NCBI GenBank assembly: GCA_038751365.1
Contig: JBCDGH010000044.1
Coordinates: 1 to 6,372 of the forward strand
DNA length: 6,372 nucleotides
Reading direction: 5' to 3'
DNA from: JBCDGH01 sp038751365
Lineage (GTDB): Bacteria > Patescibacteriota > JACMRA01
Of this stretch, positions 1 through 6,358 are shown piece by piece. Below the pieces are notes generated by a model. That model was not told the origin of the DNA. It did not search any database and was given only the letters and a program-made list of their open reading frames with translations. The stretch's first letter is position 1. Each line of letters starts with the position of its first letter. The translations under genes were made by a program, and so were the position numbers.

Positions 1-1
1 C

Positions 2-52
2 GGACAACAAAATATGCTAGAAGTTTTTTCATTAAATATGCGTGCTAAATAA
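2..52 (+). CDS. Possible C-terminal tail of a gene entering from the left edge (partial)
   Basis: One plus-strand frame is open from the window edge to a TAA at 50-52 and would encode the last 16 residues of a protein, ending NMLEVFSLNMRAK. The fragment is too short to assign to any family. Support is contextual only: it would converge with the helicase gene that ends at 140 on the other strand, and a hairpin followed by five T lies 54 bases after its stop, where a terminator would be expected. Another plus-strand frame is also open from the edge, to a stop at 46-48, so the frame choice is not secure. Confidence 0.25.
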   Translation, partial: GQQNMLEVFSLNMRAK

Positions 53-106
53 TCATGTGTCACCTGCCTTGTGTTTCACTTATTTTTGCTTTTTATCATT
101 CAGTGT

Positions 107-130
107 TGCTCATGTTGTGCGAGCATTTTT
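107..130 (+). terminator. Candidate intrinsic terminator, plus-strand direction
   Basis: TGCTC at 107-111 pairs perfectly with GAGCA at 121-125 around a nine-base loop and is followed directly by TTTTT at 126-130. On the plus strand this is the hairpin plus U-tract layout of a Rho-independent terminator. The stem is only five base pairs, so the hairpin is weak. On the minus strand the A-run precedes the stem and no T-run follows, so it is not a convincing terminator for the helicase gene, whose stop codon is ten bases away. It would stop transcription from the left from running antisense into that gene. Confidence 0.4.
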
Positions 131-139
131 CAGTTTTCT

Positions 140-2422
140 TTAAACTACTCCATTATAATGAATTGCAATCGCAATTTGTTCTGTAGAGAGTTTTAAAATA
201 AAATCTAATTTAATAGTTTGTATGACGCTGATATTATCTAGGTCTAGACCTCTAAATAAAGACTCTTCAATATCACTCCAAGCTTTAGATATATCTTTCT
301 TAGCAAATACTTTTTCAATCAACGTGCTAATTGGATCAGTCTCGGATATGTTGCTTTCGCTTATTTTATCTTGATCTTCAGATAGTTTTAGTCGTGAGTC
401 AGGTATTTTTCTTTTTAATCTCTCCTGAGTTGGTTGCATATCACGATTTTTGTTTTGCTGTGCCTTTGCTCTTAACTCTCTTAACTTATTTGGCATAAAT
501 TCTGTCTCCAGGTAAGATTTTAACTCAAAATAAAGGATTCTAGGGTTAAACTTTATAAACTTGAACTCACTAGTCGGTAAATTCCATAAATCTTTGATGT
601 TAGCAGGGTAATTACCCGGAGTGAGTAAAATAGTTTCCCAAGTAATACCTTCTTGATTCATTTTTTCGGCACATTTTTTATAAGCGGTAATAATTTCATT
701 AAGATTAATCTCAAAAGAAGACATTCCATACCGATCACTATTTCTATTTATGAATTCCAAAGCTTCTTGAGGGCTAGTAAATGTGCTATAAAAATCTCTA
801 TTTAAATCTCTTTGAATATAGTTAATTTCTGATTTAGTCTTTCTATTAATCTCATTATCTTTACGTCTTAGGTCTAATTTGTAGTAATCTTCATTTTCTT
901 GGTGTTCGCTTGGTTTTAAGACCCCTAAAGATGTAAATAAATTTGCAGATCTAATTTTACTTTGATTTGAAAGCTCTGCATCAACTACCATCAAGTTTTC
1001 TTTTTCTGGAGATACTCTGACACCTCTTCCGACAGATTGTATGTAAGCTGAGACTTCTAAAAAAGCCATTATCCAAATTAAATCAATATCTGGGACATCA
1101 GTACCTTCTCTGTATTGTTCTATTTGAAACAGTTTGCTGATCTCTCCTGTTTCGTACAGCTGAAATAATTTTTTATTAGAAATTTTACTTTGTTTACCAT
1201 CTTCAAATTTGTAATTACCGCGAGAGGTGCCAACTAACAAACTCTCACCGGTCTGCATATGAAAAAACTTAGCTGCCTCTTCAGCCATAGCTGTACTTCT
1301 CGGACAGACTACAAACATTTTTTTTCTAGCTTGCATTTCAGGGCTAGATTGGTACTTTTCTGTAAAAGCACTATATACAGATTTCCAGCTGGCACTAATT
1401 GTGGAATTTTCGTTTATTTTGAATTCTCCAGTATCCTGATCATAGTCACTACTATCTAATAAAATATTATCTAGCTTTACACTAGTTTGAATAATTGGTA
1501 CTACTTCTCCATCTTTCATCGATTGGAAAGGGTCATCTTTATAAGCTAATTTGCCAGGAGGTACTTTATTCTCATCTAGCCAGAGTACGTTTTCGCCTGA
1601 GGGAGATAAAAATGGTATACCATATTCGGGTTTATTTCCTACAAAGGGATAAAAGGTAGCTGTAATACTCAGTATTAGTGGTTTAGCTCTCTGTACTACT
1701 TTGTTTAGGCTTGATCTGAATGTTTTGCCTCTCAGCAAATGTGCTTCATCCAAGATGATGAGATCCGGGTTGTAATCCTGACTTTCTTTACGAAAAGATT
1801 CATCTACCCAGACTACTATACGCCCATGTTGCCCTTTCTTGAATTTTTTTAAAAGAGTCTCTGAAGTATGGCTGAACATAAAGCTAATATCAGCAGAATC
1901 AGGATAATATTCCTGCAATTTTTGGATGGTTTGGATAGCTAATTTGATTGTTGGGGTAACTATGGCAATATTTAAGCTTTTTGGAAGCATCTCTGTTAAT
2001 AAACAAAATAACCAGGTTTTACCACTGCCAACTCCCATCTGTATACCTAGTTCATCCCCTGGCTTAGCCTCGGCTAGAATTTTAGGTAAAGACTTAAGAA
2101 ATCTTTCTTGAGAAGCCCTAGGAGTCATACCATTAGGTATATGACTTAAGGTACTAGTCCATGGAAGATCTTCACTAGTTTGTTTTTTTAATACATCAAT
2201 CGCATGCAAATCTTTATATTTTTCTTGATCAATCGACTTTTTTAGTTCTACTAATTTTTGATGATTAGATATTTCTAAAAAAATCTCAGTTTCTATCTTT
2301 TTTAGCTGAATATAATTTTGATAAACTACAAGACTGAGGCTTATTAATTCGCCTAAATTAGGCTGATCTTTATGCGATTCCTGTAAGCTATTAAGTAATT
2401 TAGGTAAGCTTTCTTCAGACAT
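140..2422 (-). CDS. Superfamily 2 DEAH-type helicase/translocase (ResIII-like), 760 aa
   Basis: This is an ATP-dependent nucleic-acid helicase or translocase of superfamily 2, closest in motif style to the ResIII/type III restriction subunit group. Visible motifs in order: PRASQERFL near 101-109 before the core; motif I GVGSGKT at 130-136 (Lys135 binds ATP phosphate); motif Ia VTPT at 155-158; motif II DEAH at 225-228; motif III TAT at 254-256; a second RecA-like domain opening with MFVVCPRS near 369; motif V REGTDVP at 438-444; motif VI QSVGRGVR at 462-469 with its arginine fingers. The ATPase therefore looks intact. Residues 1-90 are helical and charged; residues about 500-760 match no domain I recognise and show no nuclease or methylase motif. 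The ATG lies 13 bases after the stop of the sigma-like gene, without a Shine-Dalgarno sequence, so it is probably the second gene of that operon. No restriction methylase is adjacent, so a restriction role is not supported. The helicase call is firm; the biological role is unknown. Confidence 0.93.
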   Translation of the reverse strand: MSEESLPKLLNSLQESHKDQPNLGELISLSLVVYQNYIQLKKIETEIFLEISNHQKLVELKKSIDQEKYKDLHAIDVLKKQTSEDLPWTSTLSHIPNGMTPRASQERFLKSLPKILAEAKPGDELGIQMGVGSGKTWLFCLLTEMLPKSLNIAIVTPTIKLAIQTIQKLQEYYPDSADISFMFSHTSETLLKKFKKGQHGRIVVWVDESFRKESQDYNPDLIILDEAHLLRGKTFRSSLNKVVQRAKPLILSITATFYPFVGNKPEYGIPFLSPSGENVLWLDENKVPPGKLAYKDDPFQSMKDGEVVPIIQTSVKLDNILLDSSDYDQDTGEFKINENSTISASWKSVYSAFTEKYQSSPEMQARKKMFVVCPRSTAMAEEAAKFFHMQTGESLLVGTSRGNYKFEDGKQSKISNKKLFQLYETGEISKLFQIEQYREGTDVPDIDLIWIMAFLEVSAYIQSVGRGVRVSPEKENLMVVDAELSNQSKIRSANLFTSLGVLKPSEHQENEDYYKLDLRRKDNEINRKTKSEINYIQRDLNRDFYSTFTSPQEALEFINRNSDRYGMSSFEINLNEIITAYKKCAEKMNQEGITWETILLTPGNYPANIKDLWNLPTSEFKFIKFNPRILYFELKSYLETEFMPNKLRELRAKAQQNKNRDMQPTQERLKRKIPDSRLKLSEDQDKISESNISETDPISTLIEKVFAKKDISKAWSDIEESLFRGLDLDNISVIQTIKLDFILKLSTEQIAIAIHYNGVV

Positions 2423-2435
2423 TGTGTATAATTTA

Positions 2436-4400
2436 TTATAAATCGTTGAAATACTCTTTCAGATCTAAGCGTTTTCTATGGTCTCTAATAAGTTTTCGCT
2501 TTGATTTATCATGAATTTGCTTTATCCTCGCTGGGCTTAAATCATGATCCTTACCTGTCTCTGCATAACTTTTATTTTTATAGTAAATACTATACATTAT
2601 ACTTTTAGTTCGTTCAGAAAACTCTTGAAAGTATTCAGTTATTAAACCTATTAGATCTTGATCTTCGGCATATTTGTCTGGAGAAATATAATCACTTTTG
2701 ATATTATCTACTACAGTGGTGTACTCAATAGGCTCATCTATATATACCCTTTCGGCAGGTTTATAAGCTTCGTCGTAAGTTATTACTTTCAAGAAGTAGC
2801 GTCGATATTCATGAAGCTTTTCTAGTGTCATTTCAATTCCTAATTGCTCTCTAACTTGTTCTAAGAGTTTTAACTCTAATTCGTAAGTACTTATATCTGG
2901 ATACTGCCTCCTTAAATTATTTTGTAATTCAACTATTTTCTTATAGGTTGATTTTTTTTCATCAGGAATTCTATATCTATAACCCTCAGTTTTAAAAATC
3001 CTACTCACAGCATTTCTTATAAAGAAATAAGCTAAGCCAGCAAAGCTATCTCTATTACTAGATTCTAATTTTAATGCAGTTTCAATTAAAGCATAGTTAG
3101 TATTATTTAGTAATTCACCAATCGTAACTGTGGTGTTTTTCAGAAAAACGTCTTCCGGTTTTGAGGATTTATATTTAGCGAAATGCACATCAATATCTGT
3201 AAAAAAATATCTCTTAAGTATAGTGTAGGCAAGTTTCTGATTTAGTATAATAAGCTCATCAAAAACTTTATTCAATTTTCTAATTTCTACTAGAATGCCA
3301 GCAGCTGATTTGCGGATATCTATCACTAACTGATCTAGTTGCTCTTGCATTTCGATTATTTCTAATGTTAAAGTAGCTTTTTTTAGCTCATCATCCTCTT
3401 TTGATAGTCTAGTTTTTAGTATTAAAAGTTGCTCTTCTAATCTAAGATGCTCTGGATGTAGTCGAGGGTTAGAGACTAAGTCTTTATAGTAGCCAAACTT
3501 CTTAATTCCGTATTCACCCGACAACCAACTCTGGGTAGCTGAGTGTTGATTCTCTATTTCTAATTGTTCGAGAGCTTCAATCTTTGGTTTCAAGGACTCA
3601 GCGATATTTACAACTTTACGTATTATAAGCTGATTTTCCTTTTTATAATCTGGTTGATTTTGTTCTTGCTCTTGCTCTTCTTGGTTCTGGTCGTTATTTA
3701 CTAATTCAGCAGCTTCTTGAGTCGTTTCTGAAACTTCTATTTTAGTTTGCTCTTCTTGTAAGTTATGCTTTTGCTTTTTCTTGGTCGCATCTTTTGATTC
3801 TGCTTTATGGAGAGATTTAGTTTTTTTAGGCTTACTTTGAGGCTTATATTCTGACTTTGTCTGAGCGAAAATTATGTCTAGGCTATGCTGAATTTCTGCA
3901 ACCTGTCTGATCATTTCCTTGACCAGTATATTATGACTCAGAGCCTTACTAATCAATGTAAATATTGTAAAGCGGTTTACTGGGTATGTTTCTAGATTAG
4001 TTTCATATTCGTCTACTGTATTGCAAAAATAATCAAATTCTTCATCGGAAGTGTTCTCCCAGTTATTACTGATCTGGGTACAGTATTTGTTGATTTCACT
4101 CCATGTTAGTTGTCGATTTGTAATGTTTTTAAAGTCTATCTTGCCATCTTTAGTAGTTTCAAGAGCGTAGATTCTTGGCATTAGCTGCTCTAAACGCTCG
4201 TCAAATTTTTTCAGATTATATTCAATTTTGTTAATCTCAATTTTTGCTAGTTCAGACTCAAAAACCTTAGAGAATTTAGTTAGTCGACCAAAAGGATTTC
4301 TAGCTGATAGAAAGGTAGCTATGTCCGGATTTTGATGTATTTGTTCTGTTTGAGTTGTATTTTCAATTTTTGCTTGTGATTTGTTTTTAGGTATATCCAT
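2436..4400 (-). CDS. Divergent sigma-70 family factor with long N-terminal coiled-coil extension, 654 aa
   Basis: The C-terminal part reads as a sigma-70 factor, the RNA polymerase subunit that recognises promoters. Region 2.1 is near 386-400 (NQKLAYTILKRYF). Regions 2.2-2.4 at 429-467 align to E. coli RpoD from Asp403 without a gap, ending YFFIRNAVSR where RpoD has TWWIRQAITR. RIP at 477-479 and a helical segment to ~540 correspond to region 3. VYIDEP at 552-557 resembles the linker SLDTP, and region 4 follows, with a helix-turn-helix at 612-637 (YAETGKDHDLSPARIKQI) and the ending LKEYFNDL, like RpoD LRSFLDD. Residues 1-380 are an unrecognised extension: a helical segment, a basic then acidic Gln/Glu-rich linker at about 184-250, and a likely coiled coil at 318-365. 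Primary sigma factors normally have a different N-terminus (region 1.1/1.2). Several promoter-contact residues are changed. The gene is first in a pair with the helicase and diverges from the membrane-protein gene. A sigma-fold protein is likely; whether it is an active sigma factor is inference. Confidence 0.8.
   Translation of the reverse strand: MDIPKNKSQAKIENTTQTEQIHQNPDIATFLSARNPFGRLTKFSKVFESELAKIEINKIEYNLKKFDERLEQLMPRIYALETTKDGKIDFKNITNRQLTWSEINKYCTQISNNWENTSDEEFDYFCNTVDEYETNLETYPVNRFTIFTLISKALSHNILVKEMIRQVAEIQHSLDIIFAQTKSEYKPQSKPKKTKSLHKAESKDATKKKQKHNLQEEQTKIEVSETTQEAAELVNNDQNQEEQEQEQNQPDYKKENQLIIRKVVNIAESLKPKIEALEQLEIENQHSATQSWLSGEYGIKKFGYYKDLVSNPRLHPEHLRLEEQLLILKTRLSKEDDELKKATLTLEIIEMQEQLDQLVIDIRKSAAGILVEIRKLNKVFDELIILNQKLAYTILKRYFFTDIDVHFAKYKSSKPEDVFLKNTTVTIGELLNNTNYALIETALKLESSNRDSFAGLAYFFIRNAVSRIFKTEGYRYRIPDEKKSTYKKIVELQNNLRRQYPDISTYELELKLLEQVREQLGIEMTLEKLHEYRRYFLKVITYDEAYKPAERVYIDEPIEYTTVVDNIKSDYISPDKYAEDQDLIGLITEYFQEFSERTKSIMYSIYYKNKSYAETGKDHDLSPARIKQIHDKSKRKLIRDHRKRLDLKEYFNDL
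3660..3677. repeat. Short tandem hexamer repeat inside the sigma-like gene
   Basis: Three adjacent hexamers, TTGTTC, TTGCTC and TTGCTC, sit in the plus strand and encode three Glu-Gln pairs (residues 242-247) on the minus strand. The tract lies in the low-complexity linker between the N-terminal extension and the sigma domains. Because the unit is six bases, gain or loss of a copy would keep the frame and change linker length by two residues. Confidence 0.6.
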
Positions 4401-4526
4401 AAATTCTTATAAATTGAACGGTAATCCAACCTTAAATTACTAAGCTATTAACATAAAATTACTCAAATTGCAATATTAGTAAATTCTAACTTGCCTACAG
4501 AGATTAAATATATCATCTTAGAGTCC
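4401..4526. promoter_or_regulatory. Divergent intergenic control region between the sigma-like gene and the YihY-family gene
   Basis: This AT-rich spacer separates two genes that point away from each other, so it should hold a promoter for each. The best plus-strand candidate is TTAAAT at 4432-4437 with TAAAAT at 4454-4459 (16-base spacer; the second box is 5/6 to TATAAT, the first only 3/6 to TTGACA). On the minus strand TTGCAA at 4468-4473 followed 17 bases later by TAATAG is a poor match. Six AAATT motifs begin at 4401, 4411, 4434, 4456, 4465 and 4481, and GTAAT/ATTAC (4421-4425, 4436-4440) form a short inverted repeat that could be an operator. The region role is secure by position; the individual boxes are weak. 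Confidence 0.4.
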
Positions 4527-5462
4527 ATGTTGGTTAAATACTCAAATACAATTAAGTACTTTACTTTTTCTATTATAAAGTCTTTTCAAGAAGATAAATA
4601 CCCTATTTTAGCAGCAGCTTTATCTTATTACGCTATTTTCTCATTAGCACCATTTTTAGTACTCATTACTTTTATAATAGGTTTGCTTTTGGGGGATGCA
4701 GATAGCAAAAGTCAAATTCTAAATCAGCTCGATTCTATTTTAGGAACTCAGGCTACAGACTTAATTGAAAGATTAGTGCAAGCTAGTTTCAATCCTCGAG
4801 GACAAACTTTAGCAGTAGTTCTAGGCTTTTTTGGAGTTGTTGTAGCAGTGATAGGCTTTCTTGATCAGTTAGAGTACTCTTTTTGCTCTATTTGGAAGCT
4901 AGAAATTGACAGAGGTTTTATTCACTTTGCGTTGCACAAATTCAAACAACTTAGTTATGTTTTATATGTCTCTTTAGTTTTTGTTTTGGGATTGTGGTTT
5001 AATGAGCTCTCACGTGAGTACTACGCTATCAACTTAAGTGTCATATTTGGACTTTTATTTATAATAATTTTTGCAGCCTACAAGTATTTTATAATCACCA
5101 AAACCAAGAACTTGTCTGTATTTATTGGCTCAAGTCTAACTTTAGTTCTATTATTTATTTCACAATTTATTTTGAGCTGGTATATAGATAATTTTGCTAG
5201 GGTATCTGCTTATGGAGCGGCAGGCTCTTTGGTAGTTATTTTACTGTGGGTTTTTTATATGAGTCAAGTGCTTCTATTTGGCTCAAAAGTAATTTATTTG
5301 CACCAACATCATAAGTCGGAAATAATTCCGAATTCAAACATAAACTTAGTACTAAAAGCAGCAAAAAATGAATCACAGCAATTTAAGCTTAGTGTTCAGT
5401 CGCTAATTTTCACTGCTCTGCTAGTAGTCCTCTTATTAGGTAAGTTTAGAGATAGAAGCTAG
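4527..5462 (+). CDS. YihY/BrkB-family (UPF0761) inner-membrane protein, 311 aa
   Basis: This is an integral cytoplasmic-membrane protein of the YihY/virulence factor BrkB family, once misnamed ribonuclease BN; its molecular function is not established. The family signature is clear: ILAAALSYYAIFSLAPFLV at 27-45, then DQLEYSFCSIWKLE around 113-126, and YGAAGSLVVILLWVFYMSQ at 229-247. Hydrophobic segments lie near 27-55, 95-112, 143-161, 167-189, 196-218 and 231-256, matching the usual six membrane helices; a further hydrophobic stretch at about 288-307 near the C-terminus is extra. I chose ATG 4527 because the in-frame TTG at 4491 would add 12 residues with no ribosome-binding site, whereas TAGAG stands just before the ATG. 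The usual GAE of the last helix reads GSK here (252-254). It ends 17 bases before the convergent ArsR gene, with no convincing terminator between them. Confidence 0.9.
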   Translation: MLVKYSNTIKYFTFSIIKSFQEDKYPILAAALSYYAIFSLAPFLVLITFIIGLLLGDADSKSQILNQLDSILGTQATDLIERLVQASFNPRGQTLAVVLGFFGVVVAVIGFLDQLEYSFCSIWKLEIDRGFIHFALHKFKQLSYVLYVSLVFVLGLWFNELSREYYAINLSVIFGLLFIIIFAAYKYFIITKTKNLSVFIGSSLTLVLLFISQFILSWYIDNFARVSAYGAAGSLVVILLWVFYMSQVLLFGSKVIYLHQHHKSEIIPNSNINLVLKAAKNESQQFKLSVQSLIFTALLVVLLLGKFRDRS

Positions 5463-5479
5463 GCTTTGGTAAGTTAATA

Positions 5480-5788
5480 TTAAAGAGCAAGAACATCTAA
5501 ATTGATTCCTAAATCATCTAGTACTTCATAATCAAGACTTAGATAGTTCATCGTTCCTTCTTGTCTTAGTTGAACGGCTTTAGCCTCCAAAAGTTTTTTA
5601 CAGTGATGAGACACTGCAGGTTGAGACAACTGGAAATGCTCAGTAATTTGGCTGCAGTTCATTTCTCCTTGCTTTTTATGCAGATGTAGTATAATTTCCA
5701 GCCTAGTTTTATCCGCAAGTGCCTTATAGGCAGTTAGTGCTTTATTAAGTTTATGCTGATCTGTTTTTAATATATTATCAGAGGTCAT
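5480..5788 (-). CDS. ArsR-family winged-helix transcriptional repressor, 102 aa
   Basis: A small dimeric DNA-binding repressor of the ArsR/SmtB type. The fold reads in order: ALADKTRLEIILHL at 23-36 (the family ALADxTRLxIL opening), a helix-turn-helix with ITEHFQLSQPAVSHHCKKLLEA at 48-69 whose QPAVSHH is the DNA-recognition helix, and a wing with LRQEGTMNYLSL at 74-85. The metal-binding ELCVCDL motif of ArsR/SmtB alpha-3 sites is absent; in its place is MNCSQIT. The protein has two cysteines, Cys45 and Cys63, so sensing could be redox or electrophile based, though this is a guess. Its ATG follows the azoreductase TAA with no intervening base and without a Shine-Dalgarno sequence, suggesting translational coupling. 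By position it probably represses its own operon. Length is typical for the family. Confidence 0.94.
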   Translation of the reverse strand: MTSDNILKTDQHKLNKALTAYKALADKTRLEIILHLHKKQGEMNCSQITEHFQLSQPAVSHHCKKLLEAKAVQLRQEGTMNYLSLDYEVLDDLGINLDVLAL

Positions 5789-6358
5789 TTATGCTTGTAG
5801 TAGAGCAGTAATATCTTGCTCAGCTTTTTCTATTCTTCTTGAGATACTTTCTTTGTTTCTAGAAGAGTAAGGCAGTATTGTTATATCTTGTATTCCCACA
5901 AAATTTAGAATACCTGTTAGATAAGGTTTGTGATAATTCATTCCAAATTTAGTCAGGCTTTCGTAATCAGTTCCACTAGAAGCAATAATATATACTTTTT
6001 TATCGGGTGACACTAATCCTTTAGGACCTTCTTGAGTATACTGGAAGGTCTTACCAGCTACTACAACCTGATCTATATAAGCTTTTAAACTGGCAGGGAT
6101 TGATAAGTTATACACAGGCGCTCCCATAACTACTATATCAGCTTTAAGTAGGTCAGCTACCAAATCTTGACTCAAGCTCATATCTTCTTTTGCGATCCAA
6201 GCATCATCGATGAAAGGTACAGGGTTGCTAGCCAGATCAAGGTGTTTTACCTCGGCATTTGCGTGTTTTTGCTCTAGCTTGTCGACCAAAATTTGAGAAA
6301 CAGCTCGAGAGATACTTAACTTTGTATTTGCACTAGAATCAATGTGTAATATAAACAT
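5789..6358 (-). CDS. azoR: FMN-dependent NADH-azoreductase / quinone reductase, 189 aa
   Basis: A flavodoxin-fold cytosolic oxidoreductase of the AzoR family, which uses FMN and NADH for two-electron reduction of quinones and azo compounds and helps resist electrophile or thiol stress. Diagnostic stretches: SSANTKLSIS at 8-17 after the first strand (FMN phosphate loop); DLASNPVPFID at 41-51, like the family DLAxxPxPxLD; GAPVYNLSIPASLKAYID at 79-96 (isoalloxazine-binding MYNF-type loop and following helix); FQYTQEGPKGL at 105-115; IIASSGT at 124-130 where E. coli AzoR has SRGG; and YLTGILNFVGI at 146-156. Length is slightly below the usual ~200 residues, with both ends intact. The ATG is 14 bases from the window edge, so its promoter is mostly outside the window. 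It heads a two-gene unit with the ArsR repressor, which directly abuts it. Confidence 0.93.
   Translation of the reverse strand: MFILHIDSSANTKLSISRAVSQILVDKLEQKHANAEVKHLDLASNPVPFIDDAWIAKEDMSLSQDLVADLLKADIVVMGAPVYNLSIPASLKAYIDQVVVAGKTFQYTQEGPKGLVSPDKKVYIIASSGTDYESLTKFGMNYHKPYLTGILNFVGIQDITILPYSSRNKESISRRIEKAEQDITALLQA

Noticed and set aside
1..63. Minus-strand frame from GTG (63-61) open to the left edge
   Set aside because: Only 21 codons are visible and they resemble no protein; a convergent plus-strand tail followed by a hairpin is the slightly better reading.
1259..1459. Plus-strand open frame of 66 codons inside the helicase gene
   Set aside because: It lies antisense to a conserved helicase region, with no recognisable protein features or ribosome-binding site; a shadow frame.
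1926..2111. Plus-strand open frame of 61 codons inside the helicase gene
   Set aside because: It is antisense to the stretch encoding motifs I and Ia and has no family resemblance; a shadow frame.
140..2422. Helicase as the Res subunit of a type III restriction system
   Set aside because: No Mod methylase is adjacent, no nuclease motif is visible in the C-terminal region, and its close partner is a sigma-like protein.
2423..2431. Perfect DnaA-box consensus TTATACACA on the minus strand just before the helicase ATG
   Set aside because: A second copy lies inside the azoreductase gene (6108-6116, plus strand) where coding explains it. In DNA this AT-rich a copy or so per window is expected by chance, and there is no box cluster or unwinding element, so an origin is not supported.
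4491..4526. TTG at 4491 as the start of the YihY-family gene
   Set aside because: No ribosome-binding site precedes it, and the ATG at 4527 already gives a full-length family member.
5455..5467. Hairpin GAAGC-TAG-GCTTT at the end of the YihY-family gene as a terminator
   Set aside because: The stem is only four Watson-Crick pairs plus one wobble around a three-base loop and no T-run follows.
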